The notes: generated from the letters alone by a model not told the origin. 64,000 nucleotides of DNA from Pseudorhodoferax sp. Leaf267 (GCF_001422405.1 NZ_LMMV01000012.1:412830-476829); one strand, 5' to 3'. Positions 16,841 to 26,301 are shown, counted from the stretch's first letter. A program made the numbers and translations.

Positions 16841-17986
16841 TCATCGCCATGGTTCGCTTCTGATAAATTCCATAAATCGGGCGAAACAGTAAATAGACGC
16901 CACTACGAAAACTCCGGTGAATGCCAATACTGCCACATGAATGCCGAGCTTCGTGAGGACCGTTGCTGCCGTGATGTAGCAAATTACTGTGCTGAAGCAA
17001 AACGTCTCCAAAGAAAACCGCCCGACCCGGGCCGTCTCCCGCCCGAGCCACCAGCTTTCAATCGCACCATCCCGCGGCAAAATGGAAAACAGGAAAACTA
17101 GCGACAGTAAAAAATGAACAATGCGCAAAATGCCGAGATGCTGTTTGCCCAAAATTCCGAAAAAAGCCTCTTCATGAAAGCCGCTCCAGCCAAGAATGGC
17201 TAGCGCCTTCAAAACAAAAATGATGCCAAGAGGAATTCCTGTGCCGATGATAAGCGCCCATTTCGCTTTGGACTTGAGCCAATCAAACAGCTTGATACGT
17301 GCTGCGACAAGTCCGAAGCAGAAAATGAGCTGCCACGACAGAGGGTTGAAACCCCAGTAGTTGCCAGAGCGATAGATGGTCCAATCGGGTTTAATCTGCG
17401 ACAAGCCCCAGAGCGCTAACGACACTCCGAGCAAAGCGACAACATTCCATCGACAGATATAAAGCAACAACGGTGTGGCAAGCAGCAGCACCATGTACAG
17501 TTGCAAGATGTCAAAAAACGCGGGGCCGTCCTGCAATAACGCAAAGTTAGCCAGCGCGTCGAAGCCATTGGTTTGTTGGGCGCGGTCAAATTGTGTTGCG
17601 CTCAAGATCTGCAGGTCGGCATCGAAAAGAACGCCGACGGCAAGCGCGGAAATCACCCACGTGATGATATTGAAGCAGTACAGTTGCCATGCTCGGTGGA
17701 ATGCGCGGGCGCCCAGAAGTAGCAATCCCTTCTGATTCAAGGTCCTGATATAGACCAAGCCGATTACATACCCCGAGAAAAAAACAAAGAACTCGGCAGC
17801 ACTCGACCAGCCGAGGTGCGTCCAAGTGACGAACGGAAAATGTGCCGGCGTTGGCGCCATTGCACGCTTGACCATCCAGCCCAGATGATCCAACGCAATC
17901 ATCAAAATAAATGCGCCGCGCAAAAAGTCGATGTTGACATCTCGGCCCACAGCCCGCGTAGAGATGGAATTTTTCAGAACGTTCAT
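16841..17986 (-). CDS. OpgC-like membrane acyltransferase
   Basis: A 381-residue polytopic protein of the OpgC group, whose founding member adds succinyl groups to osmoregulated glucans. The start is typical (DVNIDFLRGAFILMIALDH) and the FFVFFSGYVIGLVY motif follows at about residues 66-79; about ten membrane helices are visible. In an exopolysaccharide locus it more likely acylates the polymer than a periplasmic glucan. The gene is much AT-richer than the genes on either side (26 of the 60 bases at 17101-17160 are G or C), a sign of transfer from another source. It lies 9 bases after the polymerase gene. Confidence 0.8.
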   Translation of the reverse strand: MNVLKNSISTRAVGRDVNIDFLRGAFILMIALDHLGWMVKRAMAPTPAHFPFVTWTHLGWSSAAEFFVFFSGYVIGLVYIRTLNQKGLLLLGARAFHRAWQLYCFNIITWVISALAVGVLFDADLQILSATQFDRAQQTNGFDALANFALLQDGPAFFDILQLYMVLLLATPLLLYICRWNVVALLGVSLALWGLSQIKPDWTIYRSGNYWGFNPLSWQLIFCFGLVAARIKLFDWLKSKAKWALIIGTGIPLGIIFVLKALAILGWSGFHEEAFFGILGKQHLGILRIVHFLLSLVFLFSILPRDGAIESWWLGRETARVGRFSLETFCFSTVICYITAATVLTKLGIHVAVLAFTGVFVVASIYCFARFMEFIRSEPWR

Positions 17987-17994
17987 GGGTGCTT

Positions 17995-19314
17995 TTAGGA
18001 TTCAGGCAGCTTGTCAGGGCCGGCTGTGATTGACTCGTCGACTTTTTCCAGCTTTGGTGCGAAGACCGGCCAAAGCAAAACAGACGTGAATATACCCATC
18101 ACAGTTGGTGAGTATGCGCCGTTGAGGAAAAGCATGGTACACAAGCCGAGGCTGCAAGCAATTGGCAGCCTACTCATGAAAATTAGCCGGATCAAGAAGT
18201 AGAAGAAAATGGTTCCACCAATCAAGCCGTACTCAAAGAATATCTTGGAGAACCCCATCTCAGCCGCAACATACTGAGACATGAAAGAGTACTTGGTGAA
18301 GCTGCCAGCTCCCAGGCCAAACAAGATTCTGAATGGGTCGACAAGCCAGTGTTCCTTGAATACATACACCCATGCGCCGAATCGCGCAAAACCACTCGAT
18401 CCGGTCGACTGGACCTCTGTGGCGCGATTCAGAAAAACATTCAAATTCAAGGGCTCCGCAAATATTGCGAGAACGCCCACTGCGCATGCCCCGACCAGGA
18501 TGATGTCCCAGCGTCGGTTGAACACAACCAGAGCGCCAAGCCCGACGATCAGGATCAAGATGCCCGTGCCTGAATAAGTCAAGGCAAGAGCGCCAATGTA
18601 AATCGCCAAACGACTTTTTCTTGCCCAGAACGACAGTTCAAACAGCAGCCCGAGCGCGGTGATCTGGCTGAAGGTAGAAGGTTCCAACATGAAAACGCCG
18701 TTGGCCTTGAAGACATTGGCTCTATACGACAAAGGGTTCAGGTTGTTGTACCCTTGAACCGTGAAAATATCCGGGAGAAAAAACTCAATCGGAAAGGCGT
18801 AGCGCGCGCCTATGACAAACTGGGCGCCATACTGCACCACCCCGCAAATTGCCAGGCATGTCGCAACCTGGCCAAAAATATAATATGCATTCAAACTGCC
18901 AAGCACTCTCTCAGCCCGCTGCTGCGGTTTGAACTGAAATATGAATGGGGCAAAGAACGCGGCCAGAAAAATAAAGGAATTGAGCGAAAACCTCGCATCT
19001 TGCACGGCCTGAACCAATCCGGTCGTGCCGATCAGCGCGGTGTACAAGAGAAGGCGCTCTGTGTTGACGACGAATACGCTCGTGCACGCTAGGAGCGCGG
19101 TGATCAACAATGTCAGCGGCATGCTGATTCCAAAACCCATCCCACCCAATGGCGGCACGGAGATTTTTGCCAGGAACGTGGATGCCAGCAGCGGGGTGAC
19201 AAGCGCAAACAGCAGCCAGCGCTGTCGCCGATTCCACTCCTCTTGATCACCGAGAGCATATTCGTCGAGAATGATGGACGGGCTTTCAAGCTCCGGGTTG
19301 CTGTTCAACTTCAT
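17995..19314 (-). CDS. Wzy-like O-antigen/exopolysaccharide polymerase
   Basis: A 439-residue membrane protein with about eleven to twelve hydrophobic segments, a hydrophilic N-terminal tail of about 30 residues and a large loop near the C-terminal third (ATEVQSTGSSGFARFGAWVYVFKEHW region). The segment PFRILFGLGAGSFTKY is like the conserved loop of the O-antigen ligase/polymerase family. It is the only polymerase candidate in the locus and would join repeat units in the periplasm. Composition is AT-rich, like its neighbour opgC. The family is so divergent that function rests mostly on topology and context. Confidence 0.7.
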   Translation of the reverse strand: MKLNSNPELESPSIILDEYALGDQEEWNRRQRWLLFALVTPLLASTFLAKISVPPLGGMGFGISMPLTLLITALLACTSVFVVNTERLLLYTALIGTTGLVQAVQDARFSLNSFIFLAAFFAPFIFQFKPQQRAERVLGSLNAYYIFGQVATCLAICGVVQYGAQFVIGARYAFPIEFFLPDIFTVQGYNNLNPLSYRANVFKANGVFMLEPSTFSQITALGLLFELSFWARKSRLAIYIGALALTYSGTGILILIVGLGALVVFNRRWDIILVGACAVGVLAIFAEPLNLNVFLNRATEVQSTGSSGFARFGAWVYVFKEHWLVDPFRILFGLGAGSFTKYSFMSQYVAAEMGFSKIFFEYGLIGGTIFFYFLIRLIFMSRLPIACSLGLCTMLFLNGAYSPTVMGIFTSVLLWPVFAPKLEKVDESITAGPDKLPES

Positions 19315-19656
19315 TTCAATCGATCTCGAGGCATATTAGGCAGACAACACCCAATTTCGGTTTGTGCCAGCGAATTGTATGCAGCGCACATGTGTCAAAT
19401 GGCTTGTGCATCTGTAAGCAATCTTGCTTGGTGCTGTATTGATGTGCAGCGCAGGCTCGCATTTGTAAAAACCCTTAAATGCCTGTCGCCTTTAGAATGC
19501 AACACATTTGGATGTTAGCATGGCCACGATAGTGAAATTGATGAGTCGAAACTCAAGCGCTTGAATTGGGTTGGTTCATTGCAGCGGTTTGAATCTTGTA
19601 ATAGTTTTTTGATTCTGTTGCGCATTTATTATTGCGGCTTTTACCAGGAGAATCTC
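19315..19656. other. Divergent intergenic region, AT-rich
   Basis: These 342 bases lie between the polymerase gene (leftward) and the glycosidase gene (rightward) and must hold both promoters. On the + strand at 19568-19583 a GG at 19569-19570, ten bases, then GC at 19581-19582 within ATTGCA resembles a sigma-54 site, with a good -12 but a poor -24 element. No standard sigma-70 pair with proper spacing is convincing. No RNA gene is seen. AAGCGCTT at 19556-19563 is a short perfect palindrome. Confidence 0.4.
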
Positions 19657-20601
19657 ATGGGGCTGAAGCATTTTCTTGCCGGCGTGTTGCTTTGCGCAAG
19701 CGGTGGCTTTGCAGCGGCTGCCACCGACATGGCATCGTCTCTCGGGTTTTACTTGGGCCCTGGTTGCAATGGAACTGCCAGGGTGCCGCTGACGGAGAAA
19801 TGGCTCGGGCGCCGTCCCGCTCGGGCTATCGATTTTTTCTCGAACGAATCGTGGGCGCAGCTGGTCAGCGCTGCGAACCGCGGCTCTCGTTGCTGGCAGG
19901 CCACCGGCCTTCAAATGACATTCTCCGTGCCCATGTTGCCGAAAGACGGCTCGTCCACCTTGGCCGAAGGCGCCCAGGGTGCTTACAACGAGCATTTCGT
20001 CAAAGTGGCGCAGACCCTGGTGCAAAACGGATACGCCGACGCCGTGGTGCGGATCGGTTGGGAGTTCAATCACTCCTGGTTCCCATGGCGCGCCGCGCAG
20101 AATCCCGAGGCTTGGGTGACGTATTGGCGCCAGATTGTCACAGCCATGCGATCTGTGCCCGGCGCACAGTTTCGCTTTGACTGGTGCCCTGCCTGGGGCA
20201 AGGGGGAGTTGGACCCTGAAGATGTCTATCCGGGCGATGAGTACGTGGACATCATCGGCCTGGATATTTACAACGTGTCCTGGAACCCCAGGAATGCGCA
20301 GGACAGGTGGACGCTGAAGCGCACATACACCAATGGCCTGGAATGGCATCGTAAGTTCGCGGCATCGCGCGGCAAACCGGTTTCTTTTCCTGAGTGGGGA
20401 ACGGGCAAGCGACCAGACGGGCGGGGCGGCGGCGACGATCCCTATTACATCCAGAAGATGACGGACTGGATTCAAAACTCCAATTTGGCTTATCACAACT
20501 ATTGGGACTATGGTGCCAGGGACTTCAATGGCACTATTTCCAATGGAAACATGCCAAACTCTGAGGGCGAGTTCTTGAGAATTCTTGGCGGTGCAAAGTG
20601 A
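19657..20601 (+). CDS. Secreted glycoside hydrolase, GH26-like (beta-mannanase type)
   Basis: A 314-residue exported enzyme. A Sec signal peptide covers residues 1-22 (LAGVLLCASGGFAAA). The acid/base glutamate is probably Glu136 in RIGWEFNHSW and the nucleophile Glu246 in PVSFPEWG, with DWCPAWG and DIIGLDIYNVSW between, all as in GH26 and related clan A enzymes. ATG 19657 is chosen because of the CCAGGAG site seven bases before it and because it starts the signal peptide; the in-frame extension to 19561 lacks both. It probably trims or releases the polymer made by this locus, as depolymerases in such loci often do. Confidence 0.78.
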   Translation: MGLKHFLAGVLLCASGGFAAAATDMASSLGFYLGPGCNGTARVPLTEKWLGRRPARAIDFFSNESWAQLVSAANRGSRCWQATGLQMTFSVPMLPKDGSSTLAEGAQGAYNEHFVKVAQTLVQNGYADAVVRIGWEFNHSWFPWRAAQNPEAWVTYWRQIVTAMRSVPGAQFRFDWCPAWGKGELDPEDVYPGDEYVDIIGLDIYNVSWNPRNAQDRWTLKRTYTNGLEWHRKFAASRGKPVSFPEWGTGKRPDGRGGGDDPYYIQKMTDWIQNSNLAYHNYWDYGARDFNGTISNGNMPNSEGEFLRILGGAK

Positions 20602-20641
20602 ATGGATTAATAAGCACCACGGCGAAACCTGATGCATTGTC

Positions 20642-21718
20642 TTAGGCAGAAGGTTGCGAAGCTTTTCTTGCCAAAGCACTTTGTGATGGCTGTCCTATGT
20701 GGCGCCACAATGCGGTCATTTTTTTCAGCAATGGTTTCTCGACTACGTAGTAGATGATCACGCCGACGATAGAACAAGCTATAACGCAAGCCGCCAATAC
20801 AAAAACAATATTTGTCGGCGTTGGCTCAGATAGATTCAAGCGGTTGAATATTTTGTAGCAGTACGGGAGAACGAATACATGGGTGAGATAGATTGAATAG
20901 GAGGCATCACCCAGGATTGTCAATATCTTTTGAGGTTTCAGGGCTCTGCCAACATGTAATCCGCTCCACACGATAAGGGCCGATATGGTTCCGTCGGCAA
21001 TAAGTCGTGGTACAGGGCCGTTGGGGAGAGCTAGTAATATGAAGCCTACAACGAGTAGCGCCGCTGAAATGTTGGTGTGTGGAACCCACTTCTTTTGAGC
21101 GAAGACAATATACACGCCGACTCCCAGTGCGAACTCCCCAAGCATTGATCCGGTCCAGATGCGCCAAGGCGCACTGTCCAGCTTCCAGATTTGCCCAACG
21201 GTTACAAGAAGCAGAATGGTGCAAACTAGCACTAAATATTTGCGGCTTCCAAAAATAATAGATGCGCCAAAAAGAATATAGAAAAATATTTCAAAATTTA
21301 ATGTCCAGCCTACAATAAGCGACGGATAGATTTCACCTGGATATGATTCGCTAAATCTGGGGATGAACGCGAAATCATAGGCTACACTCGGATCTGTCGT
21401 TCCTCGGCGAAGCGTGTGGCGATTTTGAATTAATAGCGCCAGCCAGTAGAGTGGGATGATCCGGATAGCTCGGCGAGCAAAAAAGTCGAGGGCTTGCAGT
21501 CGTCTGTTCAATGCCGGATCGAAGTTTCGAGTGGCATGGACCATAATGAATCCACTAATAATGAAAAATATGTCAACGCCGGCACTTCCGAAATTCGACC
21601 ATGTTGGAACTGTGCCGTAGTAATGGCGGGCGTGGTGGACAACCACCATCAATGCCGCAACGCCTCGAAGATACTGAATTCCGTTGAGGGATTCGCTTTG
21701 GCCGCGCGCTGTTGACAT
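20642..21718 (-). CDS. Acyltransferase family 3 membrane protein
   Basis: A 358-residue OafA-type O-acyltransferase with NGIQYLRGVAALMVVVHH at the N-terminus (catalytic His), VDIFFIISGFIMVH, RAIRIIPLYWLA and about ten membrane helices. ATG 21718 is preferred over the far upstream in-frame ATG 21868 because an AAGGA site lies seven bases before it and family members start just before the LRG motif. It is AT-rich like the rest of this block. It converges with the glycosidase gene, 40 bases apart. With the proteins at 3010 and 16841 it is the third acyl-group enzyme of the locus. Confidence 0.85.
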   Translation of the reverse strand: MSTARGQSESLNGIQYLRGVAALMVVVHHARHYYGTVPTWSNFGSAGVDIFFIISGFIMVHATRNFDPALNRRLQALDFFARRAIRIIPLYWLALLIQNRHTLRRGTTDPSVAYDFAFIPRFSESYPGEIYPSLIVGWTLNFEIFFYILFGASIIFGSRKYLVLVCTILLLVTVGQIWKLDSAPWRIWTGSMLGEFALGVGVYIVFAQKKWVPHTNISAALLVVGFILLALPNGPVPRLIADGTISALIVWSGLHVGRALKPQKILTILGDASYSIYLTHVFVLPYCYKIFNRLNLSEPTPTNIVFVLAACVIACSIVGVIIYYVVEKPLLKKMTALWRHIGQPSQSALARKASQPSA

Positions 21719-22057
21719 CGGTTGGTCCTTGGAATGAAAAATAATTATTGATGCAACTTGCTTGAATGAAGCAAGATCTTCGGTTGGTGCAATTTGGGAT
21801 GGCTTCGATAGTAGGATTGGACGAGTGCGAGCTATAAACTTGCACGAGTCGTGGAGCAAAACTTGCAATAGTTATTCGTCGATCACCAGGTTTTTACCGA
21901 AAAATGATGATCGAAATTCTTTCTTGGCCACACCACGACTAGTTAGATTTCTTGTGCTGCACTGCACAATGATCGCATGCTCCACGCCTTGAGGCATCAC
22001 GGCGTTGCTTCTTCTGCATTGCAGCCGCGTTGGATGTTCCGACAACAGAGACTTAGT
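21719..22057. other. AT-rich intergenic region upstream of the acyltransferase
   Basis: These 339 bases separate the glycosyltransferase at 22058 (ends here) from the acyltransferase (starts at 21718), both on the - strand. They contain a perfect 7-bp hairpin, CTTGCTT at 21757-21763 with AAGCAAG at 21769-21775, about 40 bases before the acyltransferase start. It is not followed by a T run, so it is not an obvious terminator. No gene is supported; the short frames here lack any recognisable product. Confidence 0.4.
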
Positions 22058-23296
22058 TCAGGCGGCGGACACCGTCTCATCGATCGTTGTAGAAAAACTC
22101 TCGAACGAAAACTGCGCATTCGCCCCCGCTGTGGCCTGCGCGCCCATGCGCGCTGTGCCCTTCATGTCGCCAAGCAATGCGATGCACTTGTCGGCGAATG
22201 CTTGGGCGTCACCTGCAAGTTGCAAGCCATCCAGGTTTTCGAAGCCCTTGACTGCGTGAGGCGTAACCACACAGCAGCGCCCGTAGGCCAGGGACTCGAT
22301 GACTTTGATGTTGGTGCCGCCCCCACTGAACAGAGGCGCGATCGTGAACAGTGCGCTCTGGTAGGCGGCTTGCAGGTCGTCCACGCGGCCCAGGCAGCGC
22401 ACGCCTGCCGTTTGCGACCAACGTAGCTTCAAGTCTTCATCGGACAGCTTGCCCACGAGGTGCAGTTCGCTGCCTGGATGCGCCTGGTGCACGAGCGGCC
22501 ACACCTGCCGGATGAACCAGTCGAACCCTTCCCGGTTGGGCATCCAGTCGTAGACGCCCACGCCCAGCACGATGCGCTGCATGGCCGGCGCCAATGGCTG
22601 GACGCCGTGCGGGTAAGAGGCAAATGGGATGTTGGGCAGCAGGCGCACGGCACTGCATTGGAGCATCTGCACGTCTTTCTTCTTGGTGGCCCAGACGCCC
22701 GCGCAGCGCGCCACGAGTTCCTTTTCCTTCTTGCGGTAGGACGCTGCCACGCGGCGGTAAAGCTGTGGAATCAGCTGGCGCTTCTCGCCTGCGGCCCTGG
22801 TTGCCCAGACCTCAGATTCCAGGTCGTCCAGGTCGACGTACAGGGCGGGGTGATCGAACACGCCGGACTGGTAGGCGGTGGAGAGGTAGCGCGTGACGAC
22901 TGCGTCGTAGTTGCCTGCGGCCAGGCGTTCTGCCACCGCGCGCCGCATCGCCCGGCTGTGGAAGAAGGTGTACCGCCAACCCAGGGCCGAATAGACGAGA
23001 CGTTGAAAGGGCTTGTCGATGCGCGGAGCGCCCAGGCGCCATTGCTGCGGAGCCCACGCACTGTATTGGCGCGGCACATGCCCGATGAAATTGAACTCCG
23101 AGCGCAGGATGGGCAGCGCGTGGTCGGGCACTTTGCAGTCACCGACCAGGAGGAAATCCACATGTCCGAGCTGCTGCAATGCTTTGAGCAGCAGGAATGT
23201 GCGCTGGTTGGCGCCGGAATCCGTCGGGTATGGAAGTGTCGGGCTCAGCAACAGGAATCGCCTGCCAACGCGAGGCGGCTTGGGGTCGACTGTCAT
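22058..23296 (-). CDS. GT4-family glycosyltransferase
   Basis: A 412-residue GT-B enzyme. It begins FLLLSPTLPYPTDSGANQR, typical of GT4 proteins in PEP-CTERM/Eps-type loci, and the donor half has LGVGVYDWMPNREGFDWF, VRCLGRVDDLQAAYQ, PLFSGGGTNIKVIESLAYG (Glu of the E-x7-E region) and PHAVKGFENLDG. It is the last gene of the - strand arm before the AT-rich block. The long + strand frames over it are shadows. The sugar is unknown. Confidence 0.85.
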   Translation of the reverse strand: MTVDPKPPRVGRRFLLLSPTLPYPTDSGANQRTFLLLKALQQLGHVDFLLVGDCKVPDHALPILRSEFNFIGHVPRQYSAWAPQQWRLGAPRIDKPFQRLVYSALGWRYTFFHSRAMRRAVAERLAAGNYDAVVTRYLSTAYQSGVFDHPALYVDLDDLESEVWATRAAGEKRQLIPQLYRRVAASYRKKEKELVARCAGVWATKKKDVQMLQCSAVRLLPNIPFASYPHGVQPLAPAMQRIVLGVGVYDWMPNREGFDWFIRQVWPLVHQAHPGSELHLVGKLSDEDLKLRWSQTAGVRCLGRVDDLQAAYQSALFTIAPLFSGGGTNIKVIESLAYGRCCVVTPHAVKGFENLDGLQLAGDAQAFADKCIALLGDMKGTARMGAQATAGANAQFSFESFSTTIDETVSAA

Positions 23297-23421
23297 TGCG
23301 CGTGAGTGCTCATGATTTCAAGAATGCCTGCTGCCGCAGACCGAACAATGCGTTGACGGGGCGCTGGCGCCGGCCGGTGGGCGCCTGCCTGCGTACCTGC
23401 AGCGTCTGCCTTCGGCTTTTT

Positions 23422-24888
23422 TCACGCCTTCCTGCGCGATCCGATCATGTTGAAGATGAACTGCTCGGCCCCGTCGGGCCGCTTGGCGAGTGCCCACAAG
23501 CCCAGGTGTGTGCACACATAGAGAGCGGACCCGGTTGCAACCAGCAAGATGACTTGAACGATCTGCATGGGCGTTCCGGTGGGAATCTCGATGGAGTGCT
23601 TCAACAGCTCGACCCCACCGACCATGACGGCGACGCTGATCAAGCTGCGCCAGATGTTGCTGATCTGGCGCAGTACCGAGATTTGGATGAATCGACGGGC
23701 GATGACCAGGGTCATGACGATGATGACAAGACCCCCGAGCGACCTCGCAATGACTGCCCCCAGCAGGCCAAAGTACCACGCGCCGCCCAGGGTCAGCGGC
23801 ACGCGCATGCCGAAGTTGACGGCTTCGCGCACGACCAGCACCCTGGGCTGGCCGACCGCCATGGCCAGGGAGAGCAGGGGCAGGTAGAGGACTTGCAGCG
23901 ACACGACAGGGGCCAACCAGTAGATGACTGTCACGACGGAGTTCCAGTCGGGACCGAGGATCAGCGGCACGATGCGGTCCGCGGTGGCGGCGAGGCCGAA
24001 GCCAAAGGGCAACAGGATGATGACGAGCATCTGCTGGGCCTTGAGGTAAGCGGCGCGCATGCGGTCGGGGTCTCCATGCAGCCGGGCGAAGCCGCCGAAC
24101 ATCGTTTGCATGATCGGCGCTGCGAAGGCGTAGGTTGCCAGCGATGCCATGTCGCTGCCAACGGTGTATTGCCCCAGTTGGGCCTTGCCCAGGATATGGC
24201 CGATCAGGAAGCGGTCCGACTGCAGGTTGACGGTGGAGATGAAGCGTGACGCTGTAGTCCAGCCCGCAAAATCGAGCAGGCTCCTGGTGCCTTTGAGGCG
24301 CAGGCGTGGTCGATACGGGGCGAGGAAATAGCTGTAGACGGTGGAGACCAATGGAGTGACCAGTTGGCTCACGATGAGCGCCCAGTACGATCGCGTGGCG
24401 TACGCAAGCACGATGGAGACCACCAGGCCCGCCAGGCGCCCGACGAGTTGCATGCGCGCGCCAGGGCCGTATTGGAGCCGGTGCAGGTAGTGCACGAGAG
24501 CGGGGCTGGAGAACCCGCCCAGCAGCGGAACCAGTGCCAGTACCAGGAGGATTTCGGTCAGCCTGCTGTCTTCGTACAGTGTTGCCATGGGCAGCGCTGT
24601 ACCTGCGATGACGAGCGACACGATGAGCGCCCGCAAGGCGTTGAGCGTGAAGGCGGTGTCGACGTCCCGCGGGTCGATTTCCTTGCGCTGCACCAGCGCC
24701 TCGCTCACGTTCAACTCTGTCGTGGCGCGCACGATGGCCAGAACCGAGGCCGCCAGCGCCACCAGGCCGAAGTCGGCCGGCGTGAGCAGGCGCGCCATGA
24801 TGACCAGCGAAATGATGTCCACGAACTTCATGAGCAGCTGAAGAGCTGTCAGAAGCGCGGCGCCGAGCGCCACTTTACGTCCGAGCAT
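23422..24888 (-). CDS. Wzx-type lipopolysaccharide/exopolysaccharide flippase
   Basis: A 488-residue protein of the PST (polysaccharide transport) branch of the MOP superfamily. Fourteen membrane helices can be counted, and the opening VIMARLLTPADFGLVALA near residues 29-46 is characteristic. It would move the lipid-linked repeat unit to the periplasmic face for the Wzy-like polymerase. It ends 125 bases before the glycosyltransferase at 22058-23296; the gap holds nothing recognisable. It starts 12 bases after the FrhB-like gene. Confidence 0.88.
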   Translation of the reverse strand: MLGRKVALGAALLTALQLLMKFVDIISLVIMARLLTPADFGLVALAASVLAIVRATTELNVSEALVQRKEIDPRDVDTAFTLNALRALIVSLVIAGTALPMATLYEDSRLTEILLVLALVPLLGGFSSPALVHYLHRLQYGPGARMQLVGRLAGLVVSIVLAYATRSYWALIVSQLVTPLVSTVYSYFLAPYRPRLRLKGTRSLLDFAGWTTASRFISTVNLQSDRFLIGHILGKAQLGQYTVGSDMASLATYAFAAPIMQTMFGGFARLHGDPDRMRAAYLKAQQMLVIILLPFGFGLAATADRIVPLILGPDWNSVVTVIYWLAPVVSLQVLYLPLLSLAMAVGQPRVLVVREAVNFGMRVPLTLGGAWYFGLLGAVIARSLGGLVIIVMTLVIARRFIQISVLRQISNIWRSLISVAVMVGGVELLKHSIEIPTGTPMQIVQVILLVATGSALYVCTHLGLWALAKRPDGAEQFIFNMIGSRRKA

Positions 24889-24900
24889 GTATTGACTTCT

Positions 24901-26301
24901 TCAGCGCTTCAAGGCTGCCCGCAGGCGCCTGACGACGCGCCTGGCGAAGCCCTTGAAGCCGGGGCTTGCCTCTCGCAGCGTTGCCTTGGTGTACCGGGCG
25001 ACGATGGGCTTGATCTCCCGCTCGAATGCGGCCAAGGGCTGGTAGTTCTTGCGAAGCACGCCGTAGATGGCGGCCGACTGCACTGCAATGGCGAGCCGTG
25101 CGTCGTAAATCTTCCGGCGGTGCCTGGTGGGCGCCAGGGCGGGCTCGACGCGCTTGATCGGAATCCACTTGCCTTGGCGCTTGCGCTGCGCAAGACGATG
25201 GGCCAGCCCCTCACGGCGGTGCCGCAGTCCTGACGACTGGCTCTGGATGACCGCTTCGACATCAGCTTCTCCCAGCATGAGGGCGCCGCGTTCGGCCCCT
25301 TCCCGGATGACGCAGTCGAGATAGGCGTTCCTGGTGACGACCACGTTGGTCCCCAGCGGGTCGGCGATGTAGTTCGGCAACCAGGCATCCCCAATCGCCA
25401 CATCGGCGCATTCGGCCAGCACATCGTCGCAGTACTCGCACGCGGCGTTCTTGAACAGCCCTTCGCCCCAGTCCCGTCCGCGAACCGAGGCCATGGGCCA
25501 GGCCTCTTCCGCGGTGATCGTGCCCGCGTCGTTCTTCTGGAACGCAAAGCCGTAGTCGGATGCTCGACGGTCCATGAGCTTGCGGCGGAAATCGAACGTG
25601 GCAAGCGAGCCGGGTTCGGCCTGCTTTTGCCAGGCCAGGTACTCGGCGAAGTAGTGGCTCTTGAGATGGCCGCAGACGAGTCCCAGGCAGAACGGGGTCT
25701 GCTCGCGAGACAGGAGGCCTTCGTCCTGCATCAGCCTGACTGCCTTGATGAAGCAGGGCAGCCCGACCACGGCGTAGCGCTTGGACGAGCCCTGAAGCTT
25801 CGCCAGGACGCCCGACATTTCGATCGGGTAGTAGCGTGACTTGGCGCCGGCCGTCATGTCTTGCGCCGACTCGGAGATGGCGTAGTGAAACAGCAGGCCT
25901 TCGTTCTCGCTTGGATCTGCTGGCTTGACGTGCAGGACGGCGTCAATGTCTCCGCGGCGAAACAGCTCGGCAAGAATCCAGCTGACGAGACCACCCGAGC
26001 CACCGCGGACCCGAAATTCGCTCTCGTTCACGTGGGCGGCAAACGTGCTTCTGTACCGCCCGATCTGGGAGTCCTCCGGCAGTTCCGGATAGAGGCGCGC
26101 CGCAATCTGGCTTTCGTTGCTGGACGCGCCGGACATGGGGCACAGGCGGGACAGCGTTGCGTCCTTCTCGGTACTGGTGGCCTTGGCGGCCAGGTGTCCG
26201 GCATCCGTCATGCCGATCGCATAGAGGTCCGGGCGCGCGAACGCGCAAGTCCCACACCCGATGCACATGTTGGACGCGATTACTTGTTCGATCTCAGACA
26301 T
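24901..26301 (-). CDS. FrhB-like (coenzyme F420 hydrogenase beta subunit family) Fe-S protein
   Basis: A 466-residue protein with a ferredoxin-type cluster site (CIGCGTC, Cys13, Cys16, Cys19, with Cys54-Pro) and a second Cys group in CEYCDDVLAEC, followed by IGDAWLPN, the usual FrhB C-terminal segment. Relatives occur in many polysaccharide loci next to pyruvyltransferase-like genes, as here, in bacteria that may not make F420. The RGGSGGLVSWIL segment near residue 98 is also conserved. A flavin- and Fe-S-dependent reduction of a sugar or its substituent is plausible, but no reaction is established. Confidence 0.82.
   Translation of the reverse strand: MSEIEQVIASNMCIGCGTCAFARPDLYAIGMTDAGHLAAKATSTEKDATLSRLCPMSGASSNESQIAARLYPELPEDSQIGRYRSTFAAHVNESEFRVRGGSGGLVSWILAELFRRGDIDAVLHVKPADPSENEGLLFHYAISESAQDMTAGAKSRYYPIEMSGVLAKLQGSSKRYAVVGLPCFIKAVRLMQDEGLLSREQTPFCLGLVCGHLKSHYFAEYLAWQKQAEPGSLATFDFRRKLMDRRASDYGFAFQKNDAGTITAEEAWPMASVRGRDWGEGLFKNAACEYCDDVLAECADVAIGDAWLPNYIADPLGTNVVVTRNAYLDCVIREGAERGALMLGEADVEAVIQSQSSGLRHRREGLAHRLAQRKRQGKWIPIKRVEPALAPTRHRRKIYDARLAIAVQSAAIYGVLRKNYQPLAAFEREIKPIVARYTKATLREASPGFKGFARRVVRRLRAALKR

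Noticed and set aside
19358-19398. TTGACA and TACAAT on the - strand upstream of the polymerase gene
   Set aside because: The two hexamers are only 13 bases apart, too close for a normal sigma-70 promoter.
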